NCBI GenBank assembly: GCA_022566215.1
Contig: JADFJJ010000001.1
Span: 1-53,790 of the forward strand
Reading direction: 5' to 3'
Source of the DNA: Pseudomonadota bacterium
GTDB taxonomy: Bacteria; Pseudomonadota; Alphaproteobacteria; Sphingomonadales; SMXR01
DNA: 53,790 nucleotides
In this document: positions 18,835 to 28,040 of the stretch, one piece after another
Layout: each line of letters begins with the position of its first letter
How positions within the stretch are numbered: position 1 is the stretch's first letter
Notes under the pieces: generated by a model
Told to the model about the DNA's origin: nothing
Seen by the model: the letters and a program-made list of their open reading frames with translations, nothing else
Databases searched by the model: none
Translations under genes and position numbers: made by a program

Positions 18835-20028
18835 CTAAAGGTGGCTTTCGGTCAAAAGGTTCATGATAGCGCGTTTGACCGGCAAGACATGATTTCCCAG
18901 CCTTAGCATAGTGTCGCGGACAATCCGGGCCGGGAGAATTTCAGTAGTATAAAGATCGACAATCGCATTGGTGGCCAGATAAAGCGGCAACGATATACGC
19001 CGGTGTTTAGACTGGTAGCGCTCAAGCATTTCGGAAGACCCAATATCTTCACCAATGTTCAAAGCGGTTTTTATTTCATCCGCCAACGTATGCGCACTTC
19101 TTAAGCCTAAGTTGAACCCATGCGCGGTGACCGGGTGCATACCAACCGCGGCATCGCCTATCAGGGCAAAACGGGTAGTGACAAACTTATTGGCGTAAAC
19201 CGCGACCAAGGGGTATGAATAGCGTTTTCCAATCAGTTTCATCTTGCCCAAACGGTTCTCAAACCGCTGTTGTATGTCCTTGTTGAACATGGACTTTTCC
19301 ATATTCAGCACCTCCTCGGAAGCGCCTGCCGGCAGGGTAATAATGATCGAGGATTTGTTGCCGGGAAGTGGTAGAATGGCCAGTGTTTGTCCGTAATAAA
19401 AGCACTCAAACGCGGTCTCATTATGAGGTTTTTCATGTTCCATTTGGCACACGATCGCAACCCTGCTGAAGTCATGCATCGAAGCGGGGATACCCTGGTT
19501 GCGGCGGATGGTGGAAAAGCGGCTGTCTGCGGCTACCACCAGTGAACATTCCAGCGTCTTACCATTGGCAAGCCGGACAATGCCGCTGGTGCTGTTTGTG
19601 GCCGTTGAGGTAACCTCAACCTTTGTCATCAAATCAATATTTGAAAAATCAGCCAAAGTCTCATAGGCGGCCTTCCTGATGAGGTGGTTCGAGACCATAA
19701 AGCCGAGCGTATCCTTACCGGTTTCGCGACAATCAAAATGTAATACATAAGGGGAAGCGCCGTTTAGAATCTTGGCTTCCTTCAAAAGCGATATCTCGCT
19801 TTTGGGAATGCGCGGCCAGATATCAAGCTCTCTTAATATTTTTTCAGAAAGGTGCGTCAGGGCGATATCCCGACCGTCCTGGGGCGGGTTAGCCAAAACC
19901 TTCTCTGAAAGTTTTTCGATCACCGCAATTTTAAGGCCGGTTCCCGCCAACTCCCGTGCGAAGCACAGCCCCGCGGGACCTGCCCCGACAATAATGACAT
20001 CGTAATTGGCTGGTGTGTTTGTTTGCAA
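18835..20028 (-). CDS. UbiH/VisC-like FAD-dependent monooxygenase
   Basis: 397 aa. YDVIIVGAGPAGLCFARELAGTGLKIAVIEK and FALIGDAAVGMHPVTAHGFNLGLRSAHTLADEI. Confidence 0.8.
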   Translation of the reverse strand: MQTNTPANYDVIIVGAGPAGLCFARELAGTGLKIAVIEKLSEKVLANPPQDGRDIALTHLSEKILRELDIWPRIPKSEISLLKEAKILNGASPYVLHFDCRETGKDTLGFMVSNHLIRKAAYETLADFSNIDLMTKVEVTSTATNSTSGIVRLANGKTLECSLVVAADSRFSTIRRNQGIPASMHDFSRVAIVCQMEHEKPHNETAFECFYYGQTLAILPLPGNKSSIIITLPAGASEEVLNMEKSMFNKDIQQRFENRLGKMKLIGKRYSYPLVAVYANKFVTTRFALIGDAAVGMHPVTAHGFNLGLRSAHTLADEIKTALNIGEDIGSSEMLERYQSKHRRISLPLYLATNAIVDLYTTEILPARIVRDTMLRLGNHVLPVKRAIMNLLTESHL

Positions 20029-20079
20029 GGCATCCTCCCAATCAAAAACACAAGCTACAGCAAAAAAAGGATTATGGTT

Positions 20080-20093
20080 TTGATTTCAATCAA
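20080..20093. promoter_or_regulatory. FNR/ANR-type box TTGATTTCAATCAA
   Basis: Exact TTGAT-N4-ATCAA in the divergent intergenic region. Confidence 0.75.
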
Positions 20094-20171
20094 ATACTAA
20101 AGATTAAATGTTTGTACAATTGCACGCCTTGAGAATTTCCCATTTATGGGAAATGAAAGGGACAATTTCAG

Positions 20172-21170
20172 GTGAAAGTTCTGGTAACAGGGGCGAACGG
20201 CTTCATCGGAAGCAACCTTTGCAAGCATCTCATCCGGGACCGGCACTCGGTTGCCGGACTGGTCAGGCCGTCAGGAGAGCGCACATTTCTTGAAGGGCTG
20301 GAACCCCTGGCAATCAAACAAGGTGACATCACCGAACCCGAAAGTTTGAAAAACACCATGGCGGAAGTATCAATAGTCTATAATGTCGCCGGTTATTCCT
20401 CCGACTGGGGCCCCTGGGCGACCTTCCGGCGGGTCAATGTCGAGGGCGTCAGGAATGTTATGGAAGCGGCCCGCGAGGCCGGCGTCAAGCGTGTTGTCCA
20501 TATCAGTTCGGTAAGTGTCTACGGCTTTCCCGGCAAGACCAACGTTGCCGAGGACACCCCCTTCACCCCGCGGCCTGATGACCCCTACATAACAACCAAG
20601 GCAGAGGGGGAGCGCCTTGCCATGAGTTACAACGGCAAGGGCCTTGAGGTTGCGGTCATCCGCCCGGCCGGTGTTTATGGACCGAACGACCGCACCACCA
20701 CCCTGCAGCTGGCGCCGGTGCTTCTGGCCGGAAAATTTGCCCACGTGGATGGTGGCCGCCATATCATGGCGCCGGTCTATATCGACAACCTGGTTCAGAT
20801 AATCCGCCGTGCCGGTGAAAGCGCAGGCGCCCCGGGTCAGGCCTTCAATGCTGTTGATGATGATATGGTAACCTGGCGTGAGTTTATCGAATGGATGTGC
20901 ACTGACCTGGCCTGTCCGACGCCCAGACTGTCGGTCCCGGGCCGCCTGGCCTGGCCGTTGAGTGTGTTGGTTGAAAATATCACCAAAGCGTTTGGCAAGA
21001 AAGACAGTCCGCTGATTAACAAATACCGGGTTCGCGTAGTCATGCGCGACAGCCATTATTCAACCGAAAAGGCCAAAAAGCTTCTAGGCTACCGGCCCAG
21101 GGTTTCAACCCGCGAAGGGATGCGCCGGACTATCTCCTGGTACCGCCAGTACGCCGGGCTTGGAAGCTAG
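20172..21170 (+). CDS. NAD(P)-dependent epimerase/dehydratase (extended SDR)
   Basis: 332 aa. MKVLVTGANGFIGSNL, YITTKAEGE (YxxxK), RPAGVYGPNDR. Confidence 0.85.
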   Translation: MKVLVTGANGFIGSNLCKHLIRDRHSVAGLVRPSGERTFLEGLEPLAIKQGDITEPESLKNTMAEVSIVYNVAGYSSDWGPWATFRRVNVEGVRNVMEAAREAGVKRVVHISSVSVYGFPGKTNVAEDTPFTPRPDDPYITTKAEGERLAMSYNGKGLEVAVIRPAGVYGPNDRTTTLQLAPVLLAGKFAHVDGGRHIMAPVYIDNLVQIIRRAGESAGAPGQAFNAVDDDMVTWREFIEWMCTDLACPTPRLSVPGRLAWPLSVLVENITKAFGKKDSPLINKYRVRVVMRDSHYSTEKAKKLLGYRPRVSTREGMRRTISWYRQYAGLGS

Positions 21171-21174
21171 AAAC

Positions 21175-22110
21175 GTGAAAACCTACTGCATAACGGGCAT
21201 CTCCGGCTACATCGGCCAGCTTTTGGCCACAAGGCTGGCCCGGGATGCCGAAGTCCGTGTTGTTGGCATTGATGTCAAAACCCCTGAGGGTCTGGATAAC
21301 ATCGTTTTCCACAAGATAGACATCCGCGACCCGGCGATCACTGACATTTTACAAGCAGAGGCGATCGACACGCTTATCCACTTGGCCTTTTATACGCACC
21401 CGGAAGGCGACCCGAAGGAAGCCTTGTCGGTCAATATCGATGGCACGAAAAACATCCTGGGCGCCGTGGCCGCGGCCGGGACCGCGAAATTTGTCATGGC
21501 CTCAAGCGCCGCCGCCTATGGAAGCCATCCCGATAACCCGGTGCCGATGTCCGAGGATCAGCCGTTGCGTCCTAACGATTACTTTTATTATTCGTGGCAC
21601 AAGGCCGAACAGGAACGGCTGGCGGGGGACGTCTTGGGAAGCCGGCCTGATATCAAGACCGTCATTCTGCGGCCGTGTGTTCTGATCGGCCCCCATATCA
21701 ACAACCCGACCGGAGATTCATTGCGGCAGAAAATACTCTTTTATATGAAAGGGGATGCCCCGCCGATCCAGCTTATTGACGAGGACGATGCCGTGGAAGC
21801 CTTTTATCTTGCCGCCACCGGGGACGGGGAGGGTGTTTTCAATGTCACCGGAAAGGGGATGTTGACTTATCCCGAACTTGCCGGGATTTTGCACAAGAAA
21901 ATTGTGCTCTTGCCCTATGGCCTTCTGGCTTCGCTTGCGACGCTGGCGAAATGGCTTGGCCTTTCACCGGTCAGCGCCACGACGCTCAGGTTCATCAGGA
22001 ACCCGATCGTGATCGACGGGTCGAGATTCCAAAAGCGCTTCGGTTTCAAGCCCAAACACAACCAACAACAAATTTTGCTGAAGTTTCTAAATTCACAAAT
22101 AAAGGACTAA
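21175..22110 (+). CDS. NAD(P)-dependent epimerase/dehydratase (extended SDR), likely GTG start
   Basis: CITGISGYIGQLLATRLA, ASSAAAYGSHPDNPVPMSED, YYSWHKAEQE (YxxxK-like), RPCVLIGP. Confidence 0.82.
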   Translation: MKTYCITGISGYIGQLLATRLARDAEVRVVGIDVKTPEGLDNIVFHKIDIRDPAITDILQAEAIDTLIHLAFYTHPEGDPKEALSVNIDGTKNILGAVAAAGTAKFVMASSAAAYGSHPDNPVPMSEDQPLRPNDYFYYSWHKAEQERLAGDVLGSRPDIKTVILRPCVLIGPHINNPTGDSLRQKILFYMKGDAPPIQLIDEDDAVEAFYLAATGDGEGVFNVTGKGMLTYPELAGILHKKIVLLPYGLLASLATLAKWLGLSPVSATTLRFIRNPIVIDGSRFQKRFGFKPKHNQQQILLKFLNSQIKD

Positions 22111-22115
22111 ACTCA

Positions 22116-23342
22116 ATGGAACAAACGCTCAACCATCTCGATTTATACCGGCTGCCATGGAATTTCTCGGACAACGGGATATCGTGGCTAGAGCCGACCA
22201 CCAAATGCAATCTTCGCTGCCAGGGCTGTTACCGGGACCTGGAAAACCCCGTCCACAAATCCCTTGAGGAAATGAAGGCCGAGCTCGAGGTTTTCAAACG
22301 GCTCAGGAAAAGTGACTGCATGAGCATCGCCGGCGGCGACCCGCTGTTGTATCCGCCGATCGTCGAGCTGGTAAAAATGATCAAAGAGATGGGCTGGAAG
22401 CCGATCATCAACACCAACGGCATTGCGCTTACCGAAACCCTTCTGAAAGACCTGAAACAAGCGGGCGCTTTCGGTTTTACCTTTCACGTCGATACCAGCC
22501 AGAATCGCCCGAAAGCGAAAAGAAAATCGGAAACTGAGCTAAACGAGGTTCGCCAGCACTATGCCGAAATGGTGGCGCGCGAGGGCGGGTTGGCCTGTTC
22601 CTTCAACGCCACGGTTTCCGAAAAAACCTTAAGCGAAATCCCGAACCTTGTGGCGTGGGCCCAGGACAACGCTGAAATCGTCCATACTATGGTTTTCATC
22701 CTGTTCCGCTCGCCTGAGCTTTCCGGCGATTTTGAAAGCCACCCAAGCGGCCAGAATATGGATTTTGCCGCAATCTACAAGGAAAGCGAATGGAGCGGCT
22801 CGAAAAGCATTTACACTGATGATGCGGTCCGGATGATCCGGAAAGCCGACCCGCTCTATTCACCGGCGGCGTACCTTAACGGGACTATCAATCCCGATTC
22901 CCTGAAGTGGCTTCTTGCCGACCGAATTGTCCTGAATGGCGAGACCATGGGCTACCTGACGCCGAAGTTCGTTGAGGCCGCCCAGAACCTGAACCATTTC
23001 ACAAAGGGAACCTACCTCGCCTATGTCGGCCCAAAGAGCACTACGCGCGGAAAACTTTTGGCCCTACTGGGGGCCATGTTCGATAAGGAAATGAGAGGGG
23101 TTTTTTACCGGATCCTCAGGCGCACCCTGACCCGCCCGGCCAACCTGTTCCGCAAAGCCCACATGCAAAGCATCATGGTTATCCAGCCCATCAACATTGA
23201 AGCAGATGGCCGCCAGGACATGTGCGACGGCTGTCCCGACATGACCGTTCATGAAGGAAAATTGGTGTGGAGTTGCCGGCTTGAGGAACTGAACAAATTC
23301 GGGACTTTTGTCGGAACCCATGGAGGTCAGAACGTTAATTAA
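22116..23342 (+). CDS. Radical SAM protein with extra C-terminal cysteines
   Basis: EPTTKCNLRCQGCYRD (CxxxCxxC), SIAGGDPLLYP (GGD); C-terminal DMCDGCPDMTVHEGKLVWSCRLEEL. Start taken at MEQTLNHLDLY, downstream of the listed ORF start. Confidence 0.85.
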   Translation: MEQTLNHLDLYRLPWNFSDNGISWLEPTTKCNLRCQGCYRDLENPVHKSLEEMKAELEVFKRLRKSDCMSIAGGDPLLYPPIVELVKMIKEMGWKPIINTNGIALTETLLKDLKQAGAFGFTFHVDTSQNRPKAKRKSETELNEVRQHYAEMVAREGGLACSFNATVSEKTLSEIPNLVAWAQDNAEIVHTMVFILFRSPELSGDFESHPSGQNMDFAAIYKESEWSGSKSIYTDDAVRMIRKADPLYSPAAYLNGTINPDSLKWLLADRIVLNGETMGYLTPKFVEAAQNLNHFTKGTYLAYVGPKSTTRGKLLALLGAMFDKEMRGVFYRILRRTLTRPANLFRKAHMQSIMVIQPINIEADGRQDMCDGCPDMTVHEGKLVWSCRLEELNKFGTFVGTHGGQNVN

Positions 23343-23436
23343 CCCTCCCAATGCCCTGCAATAGGTATAATGAGTAGTTTTGAGCCGTGGTTATAAAACT
23401 TAAAACCTTCGCTAAAGGGTAATAACAGAAAAGATT

Positions 23437-24480
23437 TTGGGCAAGAAAGACAAAATACAACTGGAATGGGAAAAAGCTTCAAATTGGCTTAAGACCGGCA
23501 GCAAGGTTGCCTTTGCAACGGTTGTCAAAACTTGGGGTTCTTCACCACGACCCCTTGGGAGTGTCCTTGTTATCAGAGAGGATGGGGTTTTTGAAGGGTC
23601 GGTAAGTGGTGGATGTGTAGAGGGTGCGGTTGTTTCAGAGGCCCTGGAAATATTAAACACCGGCAAACCGCAATGTTTGCATTTTGAAAACGATACCGAT
23701 TCAGTTTGGAGTCCCGGCCTTTCATGCGGAAGTAAGATTTCAATTTTTGTGGCGCCAATAAAGAAAGAAAATTTTGGCGCCTTTAAAAGGATCGCCAGGT
23801 ATCTGAAAAAGCGGTCTCCCACCCTTTTAATAACCCGGCTTAATGATGGACAAATGCACCTAATGACCAGAAAAGGGGGTAAACTGGATACATCAAACCC
23901 ATTTTCCGAAACTCTGGGGGAGGAAGCAAAACTTTGTTTGAAAAACAGGTTTTCAAAATTAGTTAGCGATAATAATCAAGATTATTTTATTAATGCAATT
24001 CTTCCTCGGCCGAGACTTTTTGTAATTGGCGCTGTTCACATTGCCCAAAGTCTTGTGCCAATGGCTCAAATGGCTGGTTTTGATGTTACTTTGGTTGATC
24101 CGAGGGAGGCTTTTGGGAATTTCGCCCGGTTTCCGGGCCATAATTTAGTTGTAGAATGGCCTGATGAATTTTTGGAAAAAGAGGGTTTGGATACTGAATG
24201 TGCGGTCGTAACACTTTCTCATGATCCAAAAATTGACGAAGCAGCTCTAAAAGTAGCCCTGAAATCAAAATGTTTTTACATTGGTTCTCTGGGAAGCAAA
24301 AGAACCCATCAAACGAGAATTTGTAAATTAAAAGGGGAGGGGTTTTCTGAGAAACAATTGGCAAGGATTTCTGGCCCTGTAGGGCTTGCAATTGGGGCAA
24401 AGACTCCTCAGGAAATTTCAATTTCAATCCTGGCCGAAATAATAAATGCTATGAGGAATGGTGGGGAGGAGCAAGATTGA
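23437..24480 (+). CDS. XdhC/CoxI family Mo-cofactor maturation protein
   Basis: 347 aa. FATVVKTWGSSPRPLGSVLVIREDGVFEGSVSGGCVEGAV; Rossmann region IGAVHIAQSLVPMAQMAGFDVTLVDPREAF. Confidence 0.88.
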   Translation: MGKKDKIQLEWEKASNWLKTGSKVAFATVVKTWGSSPRPLGSVLVIREDGVFEGSVSGGCVEGAVVSEALEILNTGKPQCLHFENDTDSVWSPGLSCGSKISIFVAPIKKENFGAFKRIARYLKKRSPTLLITRLNDGQMHLMTRKGGKLDTSNPFSETLGEEAKLCLKNRFSKLVSDNNQDYFINAILPRPRLFVIGAVHIAQSLVPMAQMAGFDVTLVDPREAFGNFARFPGHNLVVEWPDEFLEKEGLDTECAVVTLSHDPKIDEAALKVALKSKCFYIGSLGSKRTHQTRICKLKGEGFSEKQLARISGPVGLAIGAKTPQEISISILAEIINAMRNGGEEQD

Positions 24481-25079
24481 ATTTGGGTAGGAAAAGGGTG
24501 GCAATTGTATTGGCCTCTGGGATTTCCAAACGCTTTGGACCAGGAAACAAGCTAACAATATCCTTAAGCGGTAAAAGTATTATAGAAAAAACCGTAGAGC
24601 GACTGGAACAATCGAACATTGACGAAATAACTACGGTCATCGGGTATCAGGGCCAGCTTGTGCGGCGCGCGTTAAAAAATCACAATACAATTTTTATTGA
24701 AAATCCTGATTTTTCCAAGGGAATAGGAACATCCATTCATGCGGGAATTTTATCACTTGAAAGAGATGTCGGAGCGGCCCTTATTGTTCTTGGAGATATG
24801 CCCTTTGTGGATCCGGAAACAGTTAATCTCCTTTTAAGGGCTCATGAAAACAAGAACGAAAAATTAATTTTTGTTCCAACGCATAATTGTAAAAGGGGAA
24901 ACCCGGTTCTTTGGGACAAGGCATTATTTCCAGAGCTATTAAGCCTAAGGCCGGATCATGGTGGAAAAAAAATCATGAAGGAATGTCCAAAATTTGTACA
25001 AGAGATAAATGTTTGTGACGATGGAATCCTGGTTGATATAGATTTGCACAAGGATCTTAAATTATTCGAAGGGAAATGA
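24477..25079 (+). CDS. MobA-like NTP transferase, probable molybdenum cofactor cytidylyltransferase (MocA-like)
   Basis: 200 aa. IVLASGISKRFGPGNKL, VLGDMPFVDPETVN, KRGNPVLWDKALFPELLSL; TTG start overlapping the xdhC-like stop. Confidence 0.82.
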   Translation: MNLGRKRVAIVLASGISKRFGPGNKLTISLSGKSIIEKTVERLEQSNIDEITTVIGYQGQLVRRALKNHNTIFIENPDFSKGIGTSIHAGILSLERDVGAALIVLGDMPFVDPETVNLLLRAHENKNEKLIFVPTHNCKRGNPVLWDKALFPELLSLRPDHGGKKIMKECPKFVQEINVCDDGILVDIDLHKDLKLFEGK

Positions 25080-25158
25080 CTTAACAATAGCAAGACCGGA
25101 TATTTAAACCACCTCCGCGGCTCCATTATGGAACCCCCAAAAAACAAAAACTCCAATT

Positions 25159-25172
25159 TTGATTTGAATCAA
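25159..25172. promoter_or_regulatory. FNR/ANR-type box TTGATTTGAATCAA
   Basis: Exact TTGAT-N4-ATCAA 46 bp upstream of the tryptophanase ATG. Confidence 0.75.
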
Positions 25173-25218
25173 AGGGTGAGCAGCCAAATTATGTACATTG
25201 GCTTGTGGAGTAAGGCCC

Positions 25219-26583
25219 ATGAAAACCATTATCGAGCCGTTCCGCATCAAGTCGGTCGAGATGCTGCGTATGACGACGCGTGATGAACGCGAAAAACTGA
25301 TCCGCGAGGCCTATTACAACCTCTTTTATTTGCATTCCGACGATGTCCTGATCGACCTTCTGACCGATTCTGGCACCACAGCGATGAGCAACCGCCAATG
25401 GGCCGGTATCATGCTGGGGGATGAGAGTTACGCCGGTTCGCCGTCCTACTTCCGCTTTAAGGAAGCAGTTCGTAACCTGATGCCGTTCAAACACATAATC
25501 CCGACCCACCAGGGCCGGGCGGCGGAGAAAATCCTTTTCAGCATCTTGGGCGGCAAAGACGTGATTGTCCCTAACAACACCCATTTCGATACCACCCGGG
25601 CGAACGTTGAGGCGACCGGCGCCCGCGCCCTTGATCTGATTACGGCAGCCGGGCTGGATCCCGCCTCAACCGATCCCTTCAAGGGCAATATCGACCTTGA
25701 GGCCCTAAAGGACTGCCTGGAGAAAGACGGCGACAAAGTACCGTTGGTGATGATTACCATTACCAACAATTCCGGCAGCGGCCAGCCGGTCTCAATGGCC
25801 AATATCCGCGCCGCCGCCAAGCTTTGTAAAGCGCATGGTACGCCACTGTTCCTCGATGCCTGCCGGTTTGCCGAAAACGCCTGGTTCATCAAAAAGAAAG
25901 AGGAGGGTTATCAGAATAAATCGATCCTCGAGATTGTCCGTGAGATATTTTCCTATGCTGACGGCATGACCATGAGCGCCAAGAAAGACGGTCTGGTGAA
26001 CATGGGCGGTTGGCTGGCTTTGAACGATGAGGCCTGGGCGATGGAGGCCCGCAACCTGCTGATCTTAACCGAGGGCTTCCCCACCTACGGCGGGCTTGCG
26101 GGCCGCGACCTGGAGGCGATCGCCATCGGCCTTGAAGAGGTCGTCAATGAAGATTACCTTGAATACCGCATCACCTCGACCTCATATCTTGGAAAATCGC
26201 TGACCAAAATGGGCGTACCAATCGTCCAGCCCCCCGGCGGCCATGCCATATATGTCGATGCCCGCGCGATGCTTCCGCACATCCCGCCGTTGGAATACCC
26301 AGGTCAGGCGCTGGCGGTTGAACTTTACAAAATGGGCGGCATCCGCGCCTGTGAAATCGGCACCGTGATGTTCGGGCGGCAAACCGATGGCAGCGAAAAG
26401 CCGGCGGCGCAGGATCTGGTGCGCCTTGCCATCCCGCGGCGGGTCTATACCCAGAGCCATATCGATTACGTAATTGAGTGTTTTAAAGAGGTTTATACCG
26501 GGCGCGAAAAGCTCAAAGGCTTTCGCATCATTTATGAGCCGCCAATGCTGCGCCACTTCACCGCCAAGTTCACATTGCTTTAA
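25219..26583 (+). CDS. tnaA: Tryptophanase (beta-eliminating lyase family)
   Basis: EPFRIKSVEMLRMTTRDEREK, LLTDSGTTAMSNRQWAGIMLGDESYAGS, FSYADGMTMSAKKDGLVNMGG. NTHFDTTR and RACEIGTVMFGR have the tryptophanase-type residues (Asp; Ile) where tyrosine phenol-lyase has Thr and Arg. Confidence 0.87.
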   Translation: MKTIIEPFRIKSVEMLRMTTRDEREKLIREAYYNLFYLHSDDVLIDLLTDSGTTAMSNRQWAGIMLGDESYAGSPSYFRFKEAVRNLMPFKHIIPTHQGRAAEKILFSILGGKDVIVPNNTHFDTTRANVEATGARALDLITAAGLDPASTDPFKGNIDLEALKDCLEKDGDKVPLVMITITNNSGSGQPVSMANIRAAAKLCKAHGTPLFLDACRFAENAWFIKKKEEGYQNKSILEIVREIFSYADGMTMSAKKDGLVNMGGWLALNDEAWAMEARNLLILTEGFPTYGGLAGRDLEAIAIGLEEVVNEDYLEYRITSTSYLGKSLTKMGVPIVQPPGGHAIYVDARAMLPHIPPLEYPGQALAVELYKMGGIRACEIGTVMFGRQTDGSEKPAAQDLVRLAIPRRVYTQSHIDYVIECFKEVYTGREKLKGFRIIYEPPMLRHFTAKFTLL

Positions 26584-26730
26584 GATGGGCGTTTCAGCTA
26601 CCTTAAGATTTTGTTTCCTTGGAGAACCTTTCCATAACAACAAACTCGCCAGTCCAAACCAAAGGCCGTTGATGCGGGTCAAAAACCGACAATAAAGGGC
26701 ATTGACACATCAATTAATTTTGAAACGATT

Positions 26731-26830
26731 CTTTGGCTTAGCTGCACTGGAAAATGGCAGTTTTCTTGGATTTAAATTACAGCGTATTTCCAAATTTACA
26801 TGAAACATTGAGTTAATGTGACAATGCCTT
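26731..26830 (+). repeat. ~100-bp dispersed direct repeat, copy 1
   Basis: GGCTTAGCTGCACTGGAAAATGGCAGTTTTCTTGGATTTAAATTACAGCGTATTTCCAAATTTACATGAAACATTGAGTTAATGTGACAATGCCTT; near-identical to 38787-38886. Confidence 0.85.
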
Positions 26831-27088
26831 TCCGGCCATTAAACAAAGGATAAAGACGCTGTCCACTTCCCCCCAATCCGGGAATGTTTGCCTAACAGGT
26901 GTAGGATCAGGGGTTAAGGCAATGCGGTCTGTGAGGCTTCGGTTGATTTCGGCAGCTTTTGTGCGGCAATGCCCATCCCTAGTTGAGCCAGGGAAGGATA
27001 TGAGAACCTTTTTCGAACAGTTTTTCCCTCACAAATTGTTGATGAAGCTCTTGATTCAAATCAAATTTAATGCCTGCGAATTATGAAA
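26829..27088 (+). repeat. Duplicated promoter region, long copy A (contains FNR box)
   Basis: Shares TCCGGC..TTAAA.AAAG.ATAAA.ACG.TGTCCAC, TGTGAGGCTTC..TGATTTCGGCAG and CTTGATTCAAATCAAATTTAATGCCT with 28041-28168. Confidence 0.75.
27051..27064. promoter_or_regulatory. FNR/ANR-type box TTGATTCAAATCAA
   Basis: Exact TTGAT-N4-ATCAA upstream of the 266-aa ORF. Confidence 0.75.
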
Positions 27089-27196
27089 TAAAAGTTTCAG
27101 AAATAATTTATGACGGGTTATTCTTAAAATTTTCCGGAGTTGTTGGGGTAGCCCAGAATTTGCTTTTTCTCTTTTGGCGAAACAGGAAATTGTGAC

Positions 27197-27997
27197 ATGA
27201 ATAAAAAAACCCCGATAATCAACTTTGAAAAATATTCCACAAAAGACCTGAAAACCATGGCCGAAGCTGGTCTCGAGGTTGTTGAATGTCACCGGGTTCT
27301 GGCCAAAACAGGTGATAATATTGTCAGAGAACTGCTTCCCAAAGAAGAAACATTCTACCAGTTTGACCACTGCCCGCCGGGCGACATTATCGATTATGAC
27401 AGCCACTCTCAATTCTACTACCACGCCCATCGCGAAGGCGAACATGGCCATTTTCACATTTTTATGCGGGAAAAGGGCATGCCCAAGGATTGCCGGCCTG
27501 CAAAACAGTCCAAGGTAGAACCCATAGAAGAGCGCGAAGACAAGATCTGTCATCTTGTTGCAATTTCGATGGACCGTTACGGCATCCCGATCCGGCTTTT
27601 CACAGTCAACCGGTGGGTGACCGGTGAAAATTGGTATAATGCCAGGGATGTTTACGCGATGGTCGAACGCTTCCAGATTGACCAGACCAAACCTTCTTGG
27701 GTTGTGAACCGCTGGGTGACCGCTTTGCTGTGGCTGTTTCGTCCCCAAATCAGGGAGCTCCTGGAAGAAAGGGATGCCGTCATTGCCAAATGGAAAAAGA
27801 AATACCCGGGCAAGGATGTTTTTGAAGACCGGGACCTTGGTCTTCCCTCAATGATTGAGATTTCGATTGATGACCAAAACCAGGCGCTGTTGAGGGAGTT
27901 GACCAGGCGCCATGAAAAAACAACCCAAACCCAAAAACGAAAACCCATCAAACGGACCAAAGGTTCTCAGAAACAAAGGGCCGCAAGCCGGGCATAA
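27197..27997 (+). CDS. Conserved-looking hypothetical protein (possibly DUF6969-like), His-rich segment
   Basis: 266 aa ORF with an upstream FNR box. Contains FDHCPPGDIIDYDSHSQFYYHAHREGEHGHFHIFMR and two RWVT motifs. Family name is from memory. Confidence 0.7.
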   Translation: MNKKTPIINFEKYSTKDLKTMAEAGLEVVECHRVLAKTGDNIVRELLPKEETFYQFDHCPPGDIIDYDSHSQFYYHAHREGEHGHFHIFMREKGMPKDCRPAKQSKVEPIEEREDKICHLVAISMDRYGIPIRLFTVNRWVTGENWYNARDVYAMVERFQIDQTKPSWVVNRWVTALLWLFRPQIRELLEERDAVIAKWKKKYPGKDVFEDRDLGLPSMIEISIDDQNQALLRELTRRHEKTTQTQKRKPIKRTKGSQKQRAASRA

Positions 27998-28040
27998 ATC
28001 CCGGAACTGGAATAGACCTTGGGATGAGAGTCCGAACACC

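Noticed and set aside
25219-26583. Tyrosine phenol-lyase as the identity of the beta-eliminating lyase
   Set aside because: Would fit the tyrosine theme, but the TPL-specific Thr and Arg positions are Asp (HFDTTR) and Ile (CEIGTV), matching tryptophanase.
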